Assembly: GCF_002812985.1 (NCBI RefSeq)
Contig: NZ_PGCP01000004.1
Span: 226,960 to 290,959 of the forward strand
Direction: 5' to 3'
DNA length: 64,000 bases
Source of the DNA: Aeromonas lusitana
GTDB taxonomy: Bacteria; Pseudomonadota; Gammaproteobacteria; Enterobacterales; Aeromonadaceae
Part shown: positions 17,800 to 26,264 of the stretch, piece after piece
Position numbering within the stretch: position 1 is the first letter of the stretch
How the letters are laid out: every line of letters begins with the position of its first letter
Translations under genes and position numbers: made by a program
Notes under the pieces: model-generated
What the model saw: only the letters and a program-made list of their open reading frames with translations
The model's database searches: none
What the model was told of the DNA's origin: nothing

Positions 17800-19842
17800 A
17801 TGCATAACCCCAACCACCCGCGCGCCCTATTGGGCGTCGCCTTGCTGTCCCTTTGCGCCAGCGCCCAGGCCGAAGACGAGACCCTCACAGTCGTCGGCAA
17901 ACGCAGTCAACACGAAGAGGTCGCCACCGCGACCCGCACCAGCACCCCGGCCAAGCTGGTGCCCCAGACCATAGAGAGCGTGTCCGCCAGCGAGCTGACC
18001 GCCTATGGCCAACCGACCCTGAGCGAGGCCCTGAGCGGCATCCCAGGGGTCAACGCCAGCGGCGACACCCGCTTCGACAGCATCAACATCCGCGGCTTCA
18101 ACGCCAGCAACGACTTCTATCTGGATGGCCTGCGTGACGACATGCAGTACACCCGCGACCTTGGCAACATTGAGCGAGTCGAGGTGCTCAAGGGCCCGGC
18201 CGCCGTGCTCTACGGCCGTGGCAGCACGGGCGGCATCGTCAACCGGGTCAGCAAGAAGCCCCAGCGGGGCCAGGCCTCCAGCGTCACCGCCCGGGTCGGC
18301 AGCTTCGACAGCCAGCGCCTCGCAGCCGATCTCAATGCCGAGGCCGGCGAACGAGTACAACTGCGCCTCAACATGGCCCAGGAAGACAAGGAGAGCTTCC
18401 GCGATGGCGTGACCAGCAAGCGCACCCTGCTGGCTCCGTCCGCCAACTGGGAGATCACCGACAACCTGAACTGGCTGGTGCAGTACGAGCGCAACGGCAG
18501 CGATCGCACCCCGGATCGCGGCATTCCCGGCGTCAATGGACGTCCGGCCGATGTGCCCATCGAGAGCGTCTACAGCGACACCAGCCGCGACTACATAGAT
18601 GACGTGGCCCAGTCCACCCGCTCCCAGCTGACCTGGGATCTGAACGAGCAGTGGCAGCTGCGCCAGCAACTCGGCTACACCACCCTCGACAGCCAGTTCG
18701 ACAACACCTATGTCACCAGCGTCAAGGGCGACCAGGTGACCCGCGCCCGCTGGCAGCAGGATCTCAAGGCCAAGAGCCTGACCAGCAACACGGAAGCCGA
18801 AGGCCAGCTGCAGACCGGCCCAGTCGAGCACCGCCTGCTGGTCGGGCTGGAGCAGAGCTGGCAGGAGCGCACCCCCAAGCTGTACCAGAACGCCACCCCG
18901 ATCCCGCCAGGCAATTTGTACGATCCGGGCTCATTGCCCACCTACAACGGTGCCATGAAGCTCTCTAGCGACGCCAACCACAAGGTGCGTGGCTACGGCC
19001 TCTATGTACAGGATCAGCTCAGCCTGGGTGACTGGCACCTGCTCGGCGGCCTGCGCCGGGACGAGTTCACCGTCACCAGCCGCCGCAACGATCTCAACAA
19101 GGAGGAGACCCTCTCGGTCACCAGCCTGAGCCCGCGTCTGGGCCTGGTGTGGAATCCCATCGAGGAGCACGCCTTCTACACCTCCTACAGCAAGACCTTC
19201 ACCCCGGTCGGCGGTGAGCTCATCGGCATCACCCCGGGGGACAAGAACAACAACCTGGATCCCCAGCACACCCGGCTGTATGAGGGTGGGGTGAAGAGCG
19301 ACTGGCTGGATGGCAAGCTCGCCACCACCCTCTCCATCTACCGGTTGGAGATGTACAACAAGCGCAGCAAGGATCCGCTGGATCCCACCAAGGTGATCCT
19401 CACCGGCCTGCAGCGCACCGACGGCATCGAACTGAGCGCCCGCGCCCAGCTGACCGACGAGATCTACCTGCACGGCGGCGTCGCCATTCAGGACGCGGAG
19501 CAGGTCAAGGCGGATGCGGATCTGCAGGGCAAGCGACCGATGAACGTCTCGCGCGAGAACGGCCAGCTGTTCGCCGGCTACCAGAGCGGCCCGCAAGGCT
19601 GGTATGGAGAAACCGGGGTGACGGCGGTGGGGGATCGCTTCGCCGACAACGCCAACACTACTGTGCTGCCGGGCTACGCCCGCTATGACGCCCGCGCCGG
19701 TTACCGCTGGCAGCACTGGGATGCCCAGCTCAGCGTGGAGAACCTGACCGATCACGAGTACTACGTCAGCGCCACCAGCGCCTCCCAGATCATGCCGGGC
19801 AGCCCCCGTCAGCTGAACCTGACTGCGGCCTACCGCTTCTGA
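17800..19842 (+). CDS. TonB-dependent siderophore receptor
   Basis: A 680-residue outer-membrane receptor. The signal peptide ends about residue 24 (SAQA), the TonB box is ETLTVVG (about 27-33), the plug domain covers about 50-155 (SINIRGF, ERVEVLKGPAAVLYGRGSTGG) and a 22-strand barrel follows, ending in LTAAYRF. The FIDGLRDD-like YLDGLRDDMQYTRD and overall layout resemble Fiu and ferrichrome/catecholate receptors; the exact siderophore cannot be read. A Fur box precedes it and a PepSY-type gene follows, both typical of iron-uptake loci. Confidence 0.93.
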   Translation: MHNPNHPRALLGVALLSLCASAQAEDETLTVVGKRSQHEEVATATRTSTPAKLVPQTIESVSASELTAYGQPTLSEALSGIPGVNASGDTRFDSINIRGFNASNDFYLDGLRDDMQYTRDLGNIERVEVLKGPAAVLYGRGSTGGIVNRVSKKPQRGQASSVTARVGSFDSQRLAADLNAEAGERVQLRLNMAQEDKESFRDGVTSKRTLLAPSANWEITDNLNWLVQYERNGSDRTPDRGIPGVNGRPADVPIESVYSDTSRDYIDDVAQSTRSQLTWDLNEQWQLRQQLGYTTLDSQFDNTYVTSVKGDQVTRARWQQDLKAKSLTSNTEAEGQLQTGPVEHRLLVGLEQSWQERTPKLYQNATPIPPGNLYDPGSLPTYNGAMKLSSDANHKVRGYGLYVQDQLSLGDWHLLGGLRRDEFTVTSRRNDLNKEETLSVTSLSPRLGLVWNPIEEHAFYTSYSKTFTPVGGELIGITPGDKNNNLDPQHTRLYEGGVKSDWLDGKLATTLSIYRLEMYNKRSKDPLDPTKVILTGLQRTDGIELSARAQLTDEIYLHGGVAIQDAEQVKADADLQGKRPMNVSRENGQLFAGYQSGPQGWYGETGVTAVGDRFADNANTTVLPGYARYDARAGYRWQHWDAQLSVENLTDHEYYVSATSASQIMPGSPRQLNLTAAYRF

Positions 19843-19858
19843 TCCCCTCCTGACCAGA

Positions 19859-19880
19859 CTGGCCGGCGCAAGCCGGCCAG
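19859..19880 (+). other. Perfect hairpin between receptor and PepSY genes
   Basis: ctggccggc-gcaa-gccggccag forms a 9-bp GC-rich stem with a GCAA tetraloop. It lies 16 bases after the receptor stop and ends six bases before the next ATG, where the ribosome site should be. No T-run follows, so it is not a normal terminator. Confidence 0.8.
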
Positions 19881-19886
19881 ATATGT

Positions 19887-20507
19887 ATGAAAACCAAGAA
19901 ACTCCCGCTCCACAACAACAAGTGGGTGCGCCGCATCCACGCCTGGGCCGGCTTTGCCACCCTGGCCCTGATGCTGATCTATGGCCTCACCGGCCTCTGG
20001 CTGCAACACAGAGCCGTGCTGCCCCTGCCCGGCCCCCATACCGACAAACAGAGCGAGACTCTGACACTGACGGCGCCGCTGGTGGATCCCGCCGCGCTCA
20101 CGACCCTCTTGCAACAGCACTATTCCGACGGGTTGGCAGAGGCGCGTACCAATGTGACTCCGCCCCAGATCCTGCCGACCCCGAACGGCACACTCACCCT
20201 GCCCGCGCGCTGGGAACTCAAGGGTGTCTCCTTGAGCGAGAGCCTGGCCGCCAGCTATGTGGTCGGCACTCTTGAGGTGCGCATCGAGCGCCAGCAAGCC
20301 AACTTGGCCGCCAGCCTCAACCGACTGCACCGCGGCATGGGCACAGGGCTCTCCTGGCAACTGATGGGGGATCTCGCCGCCCTGGCGCTGCTGCTGCTCG
20401 CCCTTACCAGCTTGCTGATGTGGAACAAGCTGCACGGCCCGTCCCGCCGTGGCATCACCCTGCTGCTGGGGGGCGCCCTCGCCACCCTACTGATCGCCCT
20501 GCTCTAG
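19887..20507 (+). CDS. PepSY-associated membrane protein
   Basis: A 206-residue inner-membrane protein of the PepSY_TM-like type. Segment 1 is about residues 20-36 (FATLALMLIYGLTGLWL); a periplasmic domain of about 110 residues follows; segment 2 (LMGDLAALALLLLALTSLLMW) and segment 3 (GITLLLGGALATLLIALL) close the protein. HRGMGTG before segment 2 is a family mark. Such proteins are encoded beside siderophore receptors and are thought to assist reductive iron release. The start has no clear Shine-Dalgarno because a hairpin occupies the site. Confidence 0.8.
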   Translation: MKTKKLPLHNNKWVRRIHAWAGFATLALMLIYGLTGLWLQHRAVLPLPGPHTDKQSETLTLTAPLVDPAALTTLLQQHYSDGLAEARTNVTPPQILPTPNGTLTLPARWELKGVSLSESLAASYVVGTLEVRIERQQANLAASLNRLHRGMGTGLSWQLMGDLAALALLLLALTSLLMWNKLHGPSRRGITLLLGGALATLLIALL

Positions 20508-20850
20508 GCCCAGGCCTGGCAAGAAGCGCGGCTCGTTACCTACACCAAAGCGGGATCTCCCTCTCAGAACCTGTTCACGATCTGCGACGAGAGGTCGTCA
20601 GCAAGGTAAAGAGCAGCGCAGGAACCGGAGTGTGTAAACACACATGAGGATTCCGAGCAGCACATGAGCCTTGATCACGGCCTCGCAGTCAGAGCGTGAC
20701 CAGGTTCTCACAGGGGGTAACGCCTTTTTCGGGAGAGGTAACAAAGGGTAACCGGGCGCAGGTCCGGGTCACAGTTGCGGCCACCGCGGCTGGCGGGGGT
20801 CAGGCGCGGCTGTTAGGGTGCGGCCAGAACTCCAGATCCCGAGAGGAATC
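20508..20850. other. Intergenic interval with MITE copy 2
   Basis: The interval between the PepSY-type gene and the acyltransferase contains the 143-bp MITE-like element and about 140 further bases with ggtaacgcc/ggtaacaaagggtaacc repeats of GGTAAC (three within 50 bases, 20716-20752). No gene is seen. Confidence 0.6.
20566..20708. repeat. MITE-like element, copy 2 (143 bp)
   Basis: Same length and layout as the element at 15703-15845. Terminal inverted repeats are AGAACCTGTTCACGATCTG and AGAACCTGGTCACGCTCTG. The central hairpin is TGTGT-aa-ACACA at 20631-20642, where an A:T pair of copy 1 is replaced by G:C, a compensatory change. No transposase or clear target duplication is seen. Confidence 0.88.
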
Positions 20851-21885
20851 ATGCGCATCGCCAGCATAGAGTGTGGGCGGGTACTGGCCATCCTGGCCGT
20901 GATGACCATTCACATCTCCCCCTTCAGCAACCCCTTCGATCCCGGCCTCTGGGGTGATCCCCTCTACCTCTGGCTCGGGGGCATCATCAACCAGTTGTGC
21001 CGCTTCGCCGTGCCCCTGTTCTTCCTGTGCGCCGGTTACTTCCTGCAACCCAGGCTGAACCAGAATCCCATGGGAGTGGCGCTGCGCTACTGCCGCCCCC
21101 TGCTGCTGCTCTGGCTGGGCTGGAGCCTCATCTATCTGCTGGTGCCCTTCAACCCGGTAGCGTCGGTGCAGCAGGGTTATCTGCCGACCATGGCGGGTCA
21201 GTGGCAGATGCAGATTGGGGATCACCTCAACGCCTGGCTGGTCGGCGGCATGATCCACCTCTGGTTCCTGCCCGCCCTGATGCTGGCGGTGCTGATCCTG
21301 GGGCTGTTCCGGCGAGTTGGGCTCCCCGGCCTGGCGCTGGTGATGGGCGCCCTGCTCTATCTGCTGGCTCTGCTCGGCGGCTCCTATGGCAAGCCGCTGC
21401 TGGGCGGTGAATGGGCCCTGCTGACCCGAAACGGCCCCTTCTTCTCACTGCTGTTCGTGGCCCTCGGCGCCTATCTCAAGGCCCGCAACTGGCGACCGGA
21501 TACTGCCTTGAGTGTTCGTCTGCTGGGGGCTGGGCTTGCCCTCTACGCCCTGGAGGCCTGGGGGTTGCTGCGCTTTGCCGAGGTGCCCCTCAATCGCCAT
21601 GACTTCCTGCTGGGCTCTATCCCCTGGGCTCTGGGTCTGTTCGGCCTGCTGCTGGCCAACCCCGGCTGGGGCGAGGGGAGCTGGCTGGCGCGCCAGGCCC
21701 CCAAGGTGCTCGGCCTCTACTGCGTGCACATGATGCTGGTGGTCTGGCTGATGGTGTTCGGCCCGCAAGGCAAACACCTCTGGTGGGAACTGCTGAAGGT
21801 GCCAGCCCTGCTCGCCTGCTCCCTGCTGGCCTATCGACTGCTGGAGGCAACTCCAGCCAGCCGCTGGCTGCTGCGGACCCGCTGA
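20851..21885 (+). CDS. Acyltransferase family 3 membrane protein
   Basis: A 344-residue membrane protein with about ten hydrophobic segments, matching the acyltransferase 3 family (OafA/OatA/YiaH type). Recognisable parts are the N-terminal ECGRVLAILAVMTIHISPF, where the family histidine is the H in TIHIS, and FAVPLFFLCAGYFL. These enzymes move acetyl or succinyl groups onto surface sugars. ATG at 20851 has gagagga upstream and is preferred over an upstream in-frame start. Substrate unknown; it stands alone. Confidence 0.85.
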   Translation: MRIASIECGRVLAILAVMTIHISPFSNPFDPGLWGDPLYLWLGGIINQLCRFAVPLFFLCAGYFLQPRLNQNPMGVALRYCRPLLLLWLGWSLIYLLVPFNPVASVQQGYLPTMAGQWQMQIGDHLNAWLVGGMIHLWFLPALMLAVLILGLFRRVGLPGLALVMGALLYLLALLGGSYGKPLLGGEWALLTRNGPFFSLLFVALGAYLKARNWRPDTALSVRLLGAGLALYALEAWGLLRFAEVPLNRHDFLLGSIPWALGLFGLLLANPGWGEGSWLARQAPKVLGLYCVHMMLVVWLMVFGPQGKHLWWELLKVPALLACSLLAYRLLEATPASRWLLRTR

Positions 21886-22054
21886 ACGCACACTGGTAAT
21901 GACAGCGATAGAAGCCGCGCCCAGTCGGGGCGGCTCAGCCGTACACCATCAAGCTGGTTGTGGTGGGTGCGACAACTTGGGCTCCCATGAGGTGACGACG
22001 GAACGCCCCCCCTGCTACCATCCCTTCCTTATCATCAATCCATACGAGACCATC

Positions 22055-22489
22055 ATGCAGATCCGTGCATTCACCCCTGCCGATACGGACGCCGTCCTCA
22101 CCATCTGGCTGGAGGCCTCCCTGCAGGCTCACCATTTCATTGCGCCAGCATACTGGCATGCCAATGTGGGCCCGATGCGGGAACACTATCTGCCTGCCGC
22201 CGATAACTGGCTGCTCTGCCAGGATGCTGTCGTTCTGGGCTTCTACTCCCTGTACGAAGATAACCTGGCAGCCATCTTTGTCGCGCCAGGAAAGCAGGGG
22301 CGCGGCCATGGCAAGGCCCTGCTCGCTCACGCGAAACAGCAGCGACAAAACCTACAACTGCGGGTGTACCAGCAAAACAGGGCCAGTTGCGACTTCTATC
22401 TCTCTCAGGGTTTCCAGATCGAGGAGGAAGGGTTGGACAGTGACACCGGCAGTCCTGAGTGGCTCATGCGCTGGTCGGCAGAAGGCTAG
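22055..22489 (+). CDS. GNAT acetyltransferase, YiaC-like
   Basis: A 144-residue GNAT close in pattern to E. coli YiaC, a protein lysine acetyltransferase. Shared features are ASLQAHHFIAPAYW, AAIFVAPGKQGRGHGKALL (motif A) and VYQQNRASCDFYLSQGF. The ATG at 22055 starts the conserved domain; the upstream open frame lacks similarity. Function by analogy only. Confidence 0.83.
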   Translation: MQIRAFTPADTDAVLTIWLEASLQAHHFIAPAYWHANVGPMREHYLPAADNWLLCQDAVVLGFYSLYEDNLAAIFVAPGKQGRGHGKALLAHAKQQRQNLQLRVYQQNRASCDFYLSQGFQIEEEGLDSDTGSPEWLMRWSAEG

Positions 22490-22516
22490 CACTGACTTGA
22501 GGATCGCAAGGGAGAC

Positions 22517-22861
22517 TCACTCGCCGAGATCACGCCGAGCCAACAGCTCGCCGTGGCTCAGGGCGAAGTCGTGCATCTGTTGCAGCAAGGGGATAAGGGC
22601 GGTGCCGAGCGGGCTCAGGGCGTACTCCACCCTGGGGGGCACCTCGGGGTAGAGGGTACGACGTATGACCCCATCGACCTCCAGTTCTTTAAGCTGGGCG
22701 GTGAGCACCTTCTGGCTCACGTCCGGCAGGCAGCGGCGCAAGTCCCCGAAGCGCAGGGTCTGCTCGCGCAGATGAAACAGGATGGCGGGCTTCCACTTGC
22801 CGGTCAGCAGGCGCAGTACCTCGTAGGCGGGACAAAGGGCAGAGGTCACGGCAAGTCTCAT
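22517..22861 (-). CDS. HxlR family transcriptional regulator
   Basis: A 114-residue winged-helix regulator of the HxlR family: CPAYEVLRLLTGKWKPAILF, LRFGDLRRCLPDVSQKVLT and the wing PPRVEYALSPLG. C10 lies at the N-terminal position used for thiol sensing in YodB/QorR-type members. It diverges from a YdhR-type monooxygenase gene, with a perfect 16-bp palindrome directly before its start codon, so quinone or electrophile sensing and autoregulation are likely; this is inference. Confidence 0.88.
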   Translation of the reverse strand: MRLAVTSALCPAYEVLRLLTGKWKPAILFHLREQTLRFGDLRRCLPDVSQKVLTAQLKELEVDGVIRRTLYPEVPPRVEYALSPLGTALIPLLQQMHDFALSHGELLARRDLGE

Positions 22862-22866
22862 GAGTG

Positions 22867-22882
22867 GTTACTTTGGAGTAAC
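22867..22882. promoter_or_regulatory. Likely operator of the HxlR regulator
   Basis: GTTACT-ttgg-AGTAAC is a perfect 6-4-6 palindrome beginning five bases upstream of the regulator start codon, in the divergent control region. HxlR family operators commonly contain TACT...AGTA half-sites. Confidence 0.65.
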
Positions 22883-22970
22883 TATGCCACGAAAAGGTGC
22901 CTTCTTGCAGCCAAGATGCAGGCTTCTTATCATGTTGGCTCAACCATTCCGACCCATCGAGAGGTAGACC

Positions 22971-23276
22971 ATGCCCAGCCTGCTGCAGATCCATTTCAAC
23001 TTCCCCCGCGAGATGATGGGGCCGGCCCTGACCGAGGCGGCGCTGCCACTGGCGGAATCCATCACCCGGGAGCCCGGCTTTATTTCCAAGATCTGGACCG
23101 AGAACCCGGGCACAGGCGAGGCCGGTGGCATCTATCTGTTCGAGGATGAAGAGAACGCCCTCGCTTACGCAACCATGCACGAGCAGCGCGTGCTCGCCAT
23201 GGGTGCGAGCGGCGTGCAGTACAAGCTGTTCGAGGTCAACGAGCCCCTGAGCCGCATCACCAAGGGGATCCTCTGA
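22971..23276 (+). CDS. ydhR: YdhR-type monooxygenase
   Basis: A 101-residue ferredoxin-like fold protein matching E. coli YdhR in length and pattern (LLQIHFNFPREMMGPAL, ITREPGFISKIWTEN, GGIYLFEDEENALAY). Family members are small dimeric cofactor-free monooxygenases proposed to act on aromatic compounds. It diverges from the HxlR gene over 109 bases that hold the operator, and is probably its target. Confidence 0.85.
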   Translation: MPSLLQIHFNFPREMMGPALTEAALPLAESITREPGFISKIWTENPGTGEAGGIYLFEDEENALAYATMHEQRVLAMGASGVQYKLFEVNEPLSRITKGIL

Positions 23277-23307
23277 ATCGGGTCCATAGTGGACATGGTC
23301 GAGTCAC

Positions 23308-23925
23308 TCAGAACCTCAGGGTCAAGCCAAGATTGGCCTGCCACTGGGTGACCAGATCCCCCCGCACCCGAAAGGCGCACACCTCTGGGTTGCAGAGAAA
23401 GTCTGCATCCTCGTTGAGCAAGGAGCCGTAGCCGCGCACCTCGGCCCGCAGCGCCAGCATCTTGGTCAGACGGGGTTGCACCCCCAGCGCCAGGGACATG
23501 GAGGGGGCCGTCTCGCTGCCGTAGGCATCGAAGTGGGTCACCCCGATCCCGGCGCCGATATAGGGGGCCATGAAGTTGTCCGACAGGGTCAGGGCACCGG
23601 CGAAATGCAGGGTATCCACCGTCAGTCGATCCGGCTGATCCGGTGACATGGGGGTGGACTGATGGCTGTAGAGCAGCTCTATCATGCCGGGGTCGTCCAC
23701 CTCCTTGCTGATGAAGAAGCCCCAGTTGGCCGAGCTCTCCCCTTGCAAGGAGTCCAGGCTGGTCGACACCGGCGCCGGGGCCGGCTCGCCCGCCTTGTCA
23801 AAGTCGATGGCCGAGCTGTAACCCATGAAGGGGGTCAGCTGCCAACCGAGATCCCCGTCCTCAGCCGCCCAGCCATGACCCAGCGGCAACAGCAGCCCCA
23901 TCACCATCATTCCCGCTCTCGTCAC
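23308..23925 (-). CDS. Predicted outer-membrane beta-barrel protein
   Basis: A 205-residue exported protein. The signal peptide (MTRAGMMVMGLLLPLGHGWA) ends about residue 20. The rest alternates strands with aromatic residues and ends in GLTLRF, a C-terminal outer-membrane signature. YIGAGIGVTHFDAYG is like the OmpW or YfaZ-type eight-stranded barrels. A cysteine pair lies in FLCNPEVCAF. Function unknown. It converges with ydhR. Confidence 0.75.
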   Translation of the reverse strand: MTRAGMMVMGLLLPLGHGWAAEDGDLGWQLTPFMGYSSAIDFDKAGEPAPAPVSTSLDSLQGESSANWGFFISKEVDDPGMIELLYSHQSTPMSPDQPDRLTVDTLHFAGALTLSDNFMAPYIGAGIGVTHFDAYGSETAPSMSLALGVQPRLTKMLALRAEVRGYGSLLNEDADFLCNPEVCAFRVRGDLVTQWQANLGLTLRF

Positions 23926-24159
23926 GGCCCTCTCCCTGCTCGTCAGTTGATTGCAACCCGTTGTGCCAAAAGCATATCAGAGCCCTTCGTTTCCCATCCT
24001 AAATAGGGGCTGTATCGCACCGATTTGGTGGCTAGCGCCGGATATGGCCAACCCTGCATAAAAGATCCATCCGGTTTACGCCATTCATCTGGGATTAACC
24101 TCGACTCCGTAAGCTAGCGGCGCCACAGAGGTGGCGTTCACAGGACGAGGATTTCAGGA

Positions 24160-24798
24160 ATGGTTGCCGCGCAACTCAACGACCCACAGAACAAGCTGTC
24201 CGATACCTTGCGGACCACGGCCCATGCCATCGAAGAGAGCCACATCAGCCTGCGGGAGATGCTGACCCTGGTGGGTGAGCAGGGCATGCTGCTGTTTTGC
24301 GTGCTGCTCACAGTGCCCTTCCTGCTGCCCGTCTCCATCCCGGGCGTCAGCACCCCGTTTGGTCTGCTGATCCTGTTTATCGGTATCGGCATCACCCTCA
24401 ACCGGGTGCCCTGGCTGCCCAGCATACTGATGGAGCGCCGCTTCGCCACCGAGCAGCTCAAGCCGACACTGCACAAGGGGGCCGATCTGCTGGCCCGCAT
24501 CGATCGCTTCATCCGCCCGCGCCTGCTGCTGCTGACCGGCAGCACCACCATCAACCGCTGCAACGGCCTGCTGATCATGCTGGCGGCCATGTTGCTGATG
24601 TTGCCCCTCGGTGCCATTCCCTTCACCAACGCCATGCCTGCCTGGGCTATCCTGCTGCTGGCCATCGGCATGCTGCAGCGAGACGGCCTGTTCGTCGCCG
24701 CCGGCTACGCCCTGGTGAGCGCCACCGTCGTCTGGTTCAGCGTGCTGGCCCTGGGGCTGCTGATGGCGGGCCAGAACGTCTCGACCCTGTTCAGCTAA
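24160..24798 (+). CDS. exoD: ExoD family exopolysaccharide-associated membrane protein
   Basis: A 212-residue membrane protein of the ExoD family, with four or five hydrophobic segments and the family pieces SLREMLTLVGEQGM, PGVSTPFGLLILFIGIGI and GAIPFTNAMPAWAILLLAIGMLQRDG. In Sinorhizobium exoD affects exopolysaccharide production and nodulation; in other bacteria its role is uncertain. aggaatg places the start at 24160. Single gene with its own terminator. Confidence 0.85.
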   Translation: MVAAQLNDPQNKLSDTLRTTAHAIEESHISLREMLTLVGEQGMLLFCVLLTVPFLLPVSIPGVSTPFGLLILFIGIGITLNRVPWLPSILMERRFATEQLKPTLHKGADLLARIDRFIRPRLLLLTGSTTINRCNGLLIMLAAMLLMLPLGAIPFTNAMPAWAILLLAIGMLQRDGLFVAAGYALVSATVVWFSVLALGLLMAGQNVSTLFS

Positions 24799-24828
24799 GG
24801 CGGGTTCGGCCAAGGCCGGGAGAAATGA

Positions 24829-24856
24829 CAAGGGCGACCCGAGGGTCGCCCTTGTT
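24829..24856. terminator. Terminator between exoD and GGDEF gene
   Basis: aagggcgaccc-gag-ggtcgccctt stem between convergent genes, with a weak T tail on the plus strand. Confidence 0.8.
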
Positions 24857-24875
24857 CGTTGTAATGCCTTGCCGT

Positions 24876-25766
24876 TCAGGGATCGGAGTCGTGGGCCACC
24901 CGGTTGCGCCCGCTGCGCTTGGCCTGATAGAGCCACTCATCCGCCCGCGCCAGCACGGCACTGACCGCCTCGCCGGGGCGCACTAGCGTGGTGCCCAGAC
25001 TCACAGTGATGGGGGCGGGATCCGGCGCCATGGCCGCCACCGCGGCGCGGATGCGTTCGGCCACCTTCAACAGGATCTGCTCGTCGATCTGCGGCAGCAG
25101 GATCAGAAACTCCTCACCGCCGCTGCGCACGAACATGTCCTCGGCCCGCAGTTGGGCTGCCACGCACTCGCTGAAGCTACACAACACCCGATCCCCGGTC
25201 TGATGGCCGAAGCGATCGTTGATCTGCTTGAAGTGATCGATATCCAGCATGATGAGGCCGGTGCGCCCCTCCCCCTGCAACTTGTGGTGATAGTGCTCGA
25301 AGAAGAAGTGCCGGTTGTAGAGGCCGGTGAGTTGATCCGTCTCACCGAGGCGCTTGAGCCGCTGCTGCAGCTCGTGCTGGCGGGTGATGTTGCGGGTCAT
25401 CCAGGCCACCGCCCGCTTACCCTCATACAGGGACGGCAGCGGCGCTATCTTGCCCTCGAAGCGCTGCATCCCCTGGGGGCCCGCATCGGCATTGATGCCC
25501 TCCACCTCGTTTGGGGAGAGATCGTATTCCACCACCTGCACCTCGCCGGTGGCGAAGGAGCGAGCCACCTGCTCCAGCACCCACTGCGCCTTGTCGATGG
25601 GCAGAATATCCAGCAACCGCTTGCCGATCAGCGGGTTACCATCCTGATAGGAGCGCTGCTCCACCCCGCCGATGTATTCCACGTAGTAGCCATCCTCGTT
25701 GAGGATGAAGACGGGATCGGGCAGTTGGGTCATCACTTCATAGAGTTGTGCCACCGAGAGTGCCAT
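24876..25766 (-). CDS. PAS-GGDEF diguanylate cyclase
   Basis: A 296-residue signalling protein. An N-terminal PAS domain (about residues 10-125; FILNEDGYYVEYIGG) is followed by a GGDEF domain with RLGETDQLTGLYNRHFF, MLDIDHFKQINDRFGH and the active-site GGEEF (FVRSGGEEFLILL), a form that is catalytically competent for cyclic-di-GMP synthesis. No transmembrane segment. The ATG at 25766 follows AAGGAA; the open frame upstream is not supported. No RxxD inhibitory site is obvious just before GGEEF. Confidence 0.92.
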   Translation of the reverse strand: MALSVAQLYEVMTQLPDPVFILNEDGYYVEYIGGVEQRSYQDGNPLIGKRLLDILPIDKAQWVLEQVARSFATGEVQVVEYDLSPNEVEGINADAGPQGMQRFEGKIAPLPSLYEGKRAVAWMTRNITRQHELQQRLKRLGETDQLTGLYNRHFFFEHYHHKLQGEGRTGLIMLDIDHFKQINDRFGHQTGDRVLCSFSECVAAQLRAEDMFVRSGGEEFLILLPQIDEQILLKVAERIRAAVAAMAPDPAPITVSLGTTLVRPGEAVSAVLARADEWLYQAKRSGRNRVAHDSDP

Positions 25767-26264
25767 CTGTGTTCCTTTCACGCCGCGGGCGAGCGACCCA
25801 GTGTTGTTTGTTATACACGACCCGTTAAGTATCGCACACGGCCCCGCCGCCCGTATGGCGGGCACCTGTGTTCGACAGGCTGCCAAGATCGGGGCGGCCG
25901 ACAGGGACAGAGGTGAAGCCCGCCAACCCCTTGCCCCCAGCCATCTCACCGCCAGACCCATGGTGGCAAGCGACATGGTGGGCGAGGCAGTGGCTTATGG
26001 CAGGTCAGTTCCGTTCGGCGTCGATACTATGTCATTCCATTCGATCAAGGCAGTGATTAATATCAATAAACCAATAATATGCAGATTTATTGCCTTAAAA
26101 AATAAAACGAGATGGGGTTGTGGTGAGATTGTCAGGATATTGCACTGCTACCGTGCCCTGTGCTCACGGATCTCGTCCTCCCCGCCATCAGAGGGCTGGA
26201 AGCTGGAAACAAAAAAGCCATCGGGCAGGGCCGATGGCTTTTTGGGGAGGCGATGGAGGCGTGC
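25767..26264. other. Intergenic interval, no gene seen
   Basis: 498 bases between the diguanylate cyclase and the LpoB-like gene. An AT-rich segment (26045-26110) could hold promoter elements for the cyclase, and a terminator lies at 26212-26243. No ORF with ribosome site or family similarity was found. Confidence 0.6.
26212..26243. terminator. Terminator of the lpoB-like gene
   Basis: Perfect 13-bp stem aaaaagccatcgg / ccgatggcttttt with loop gcaggg; A and T runs on both sides make it usable in both directions, mainly for the minus-strand gene. Confidence 0.88.
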
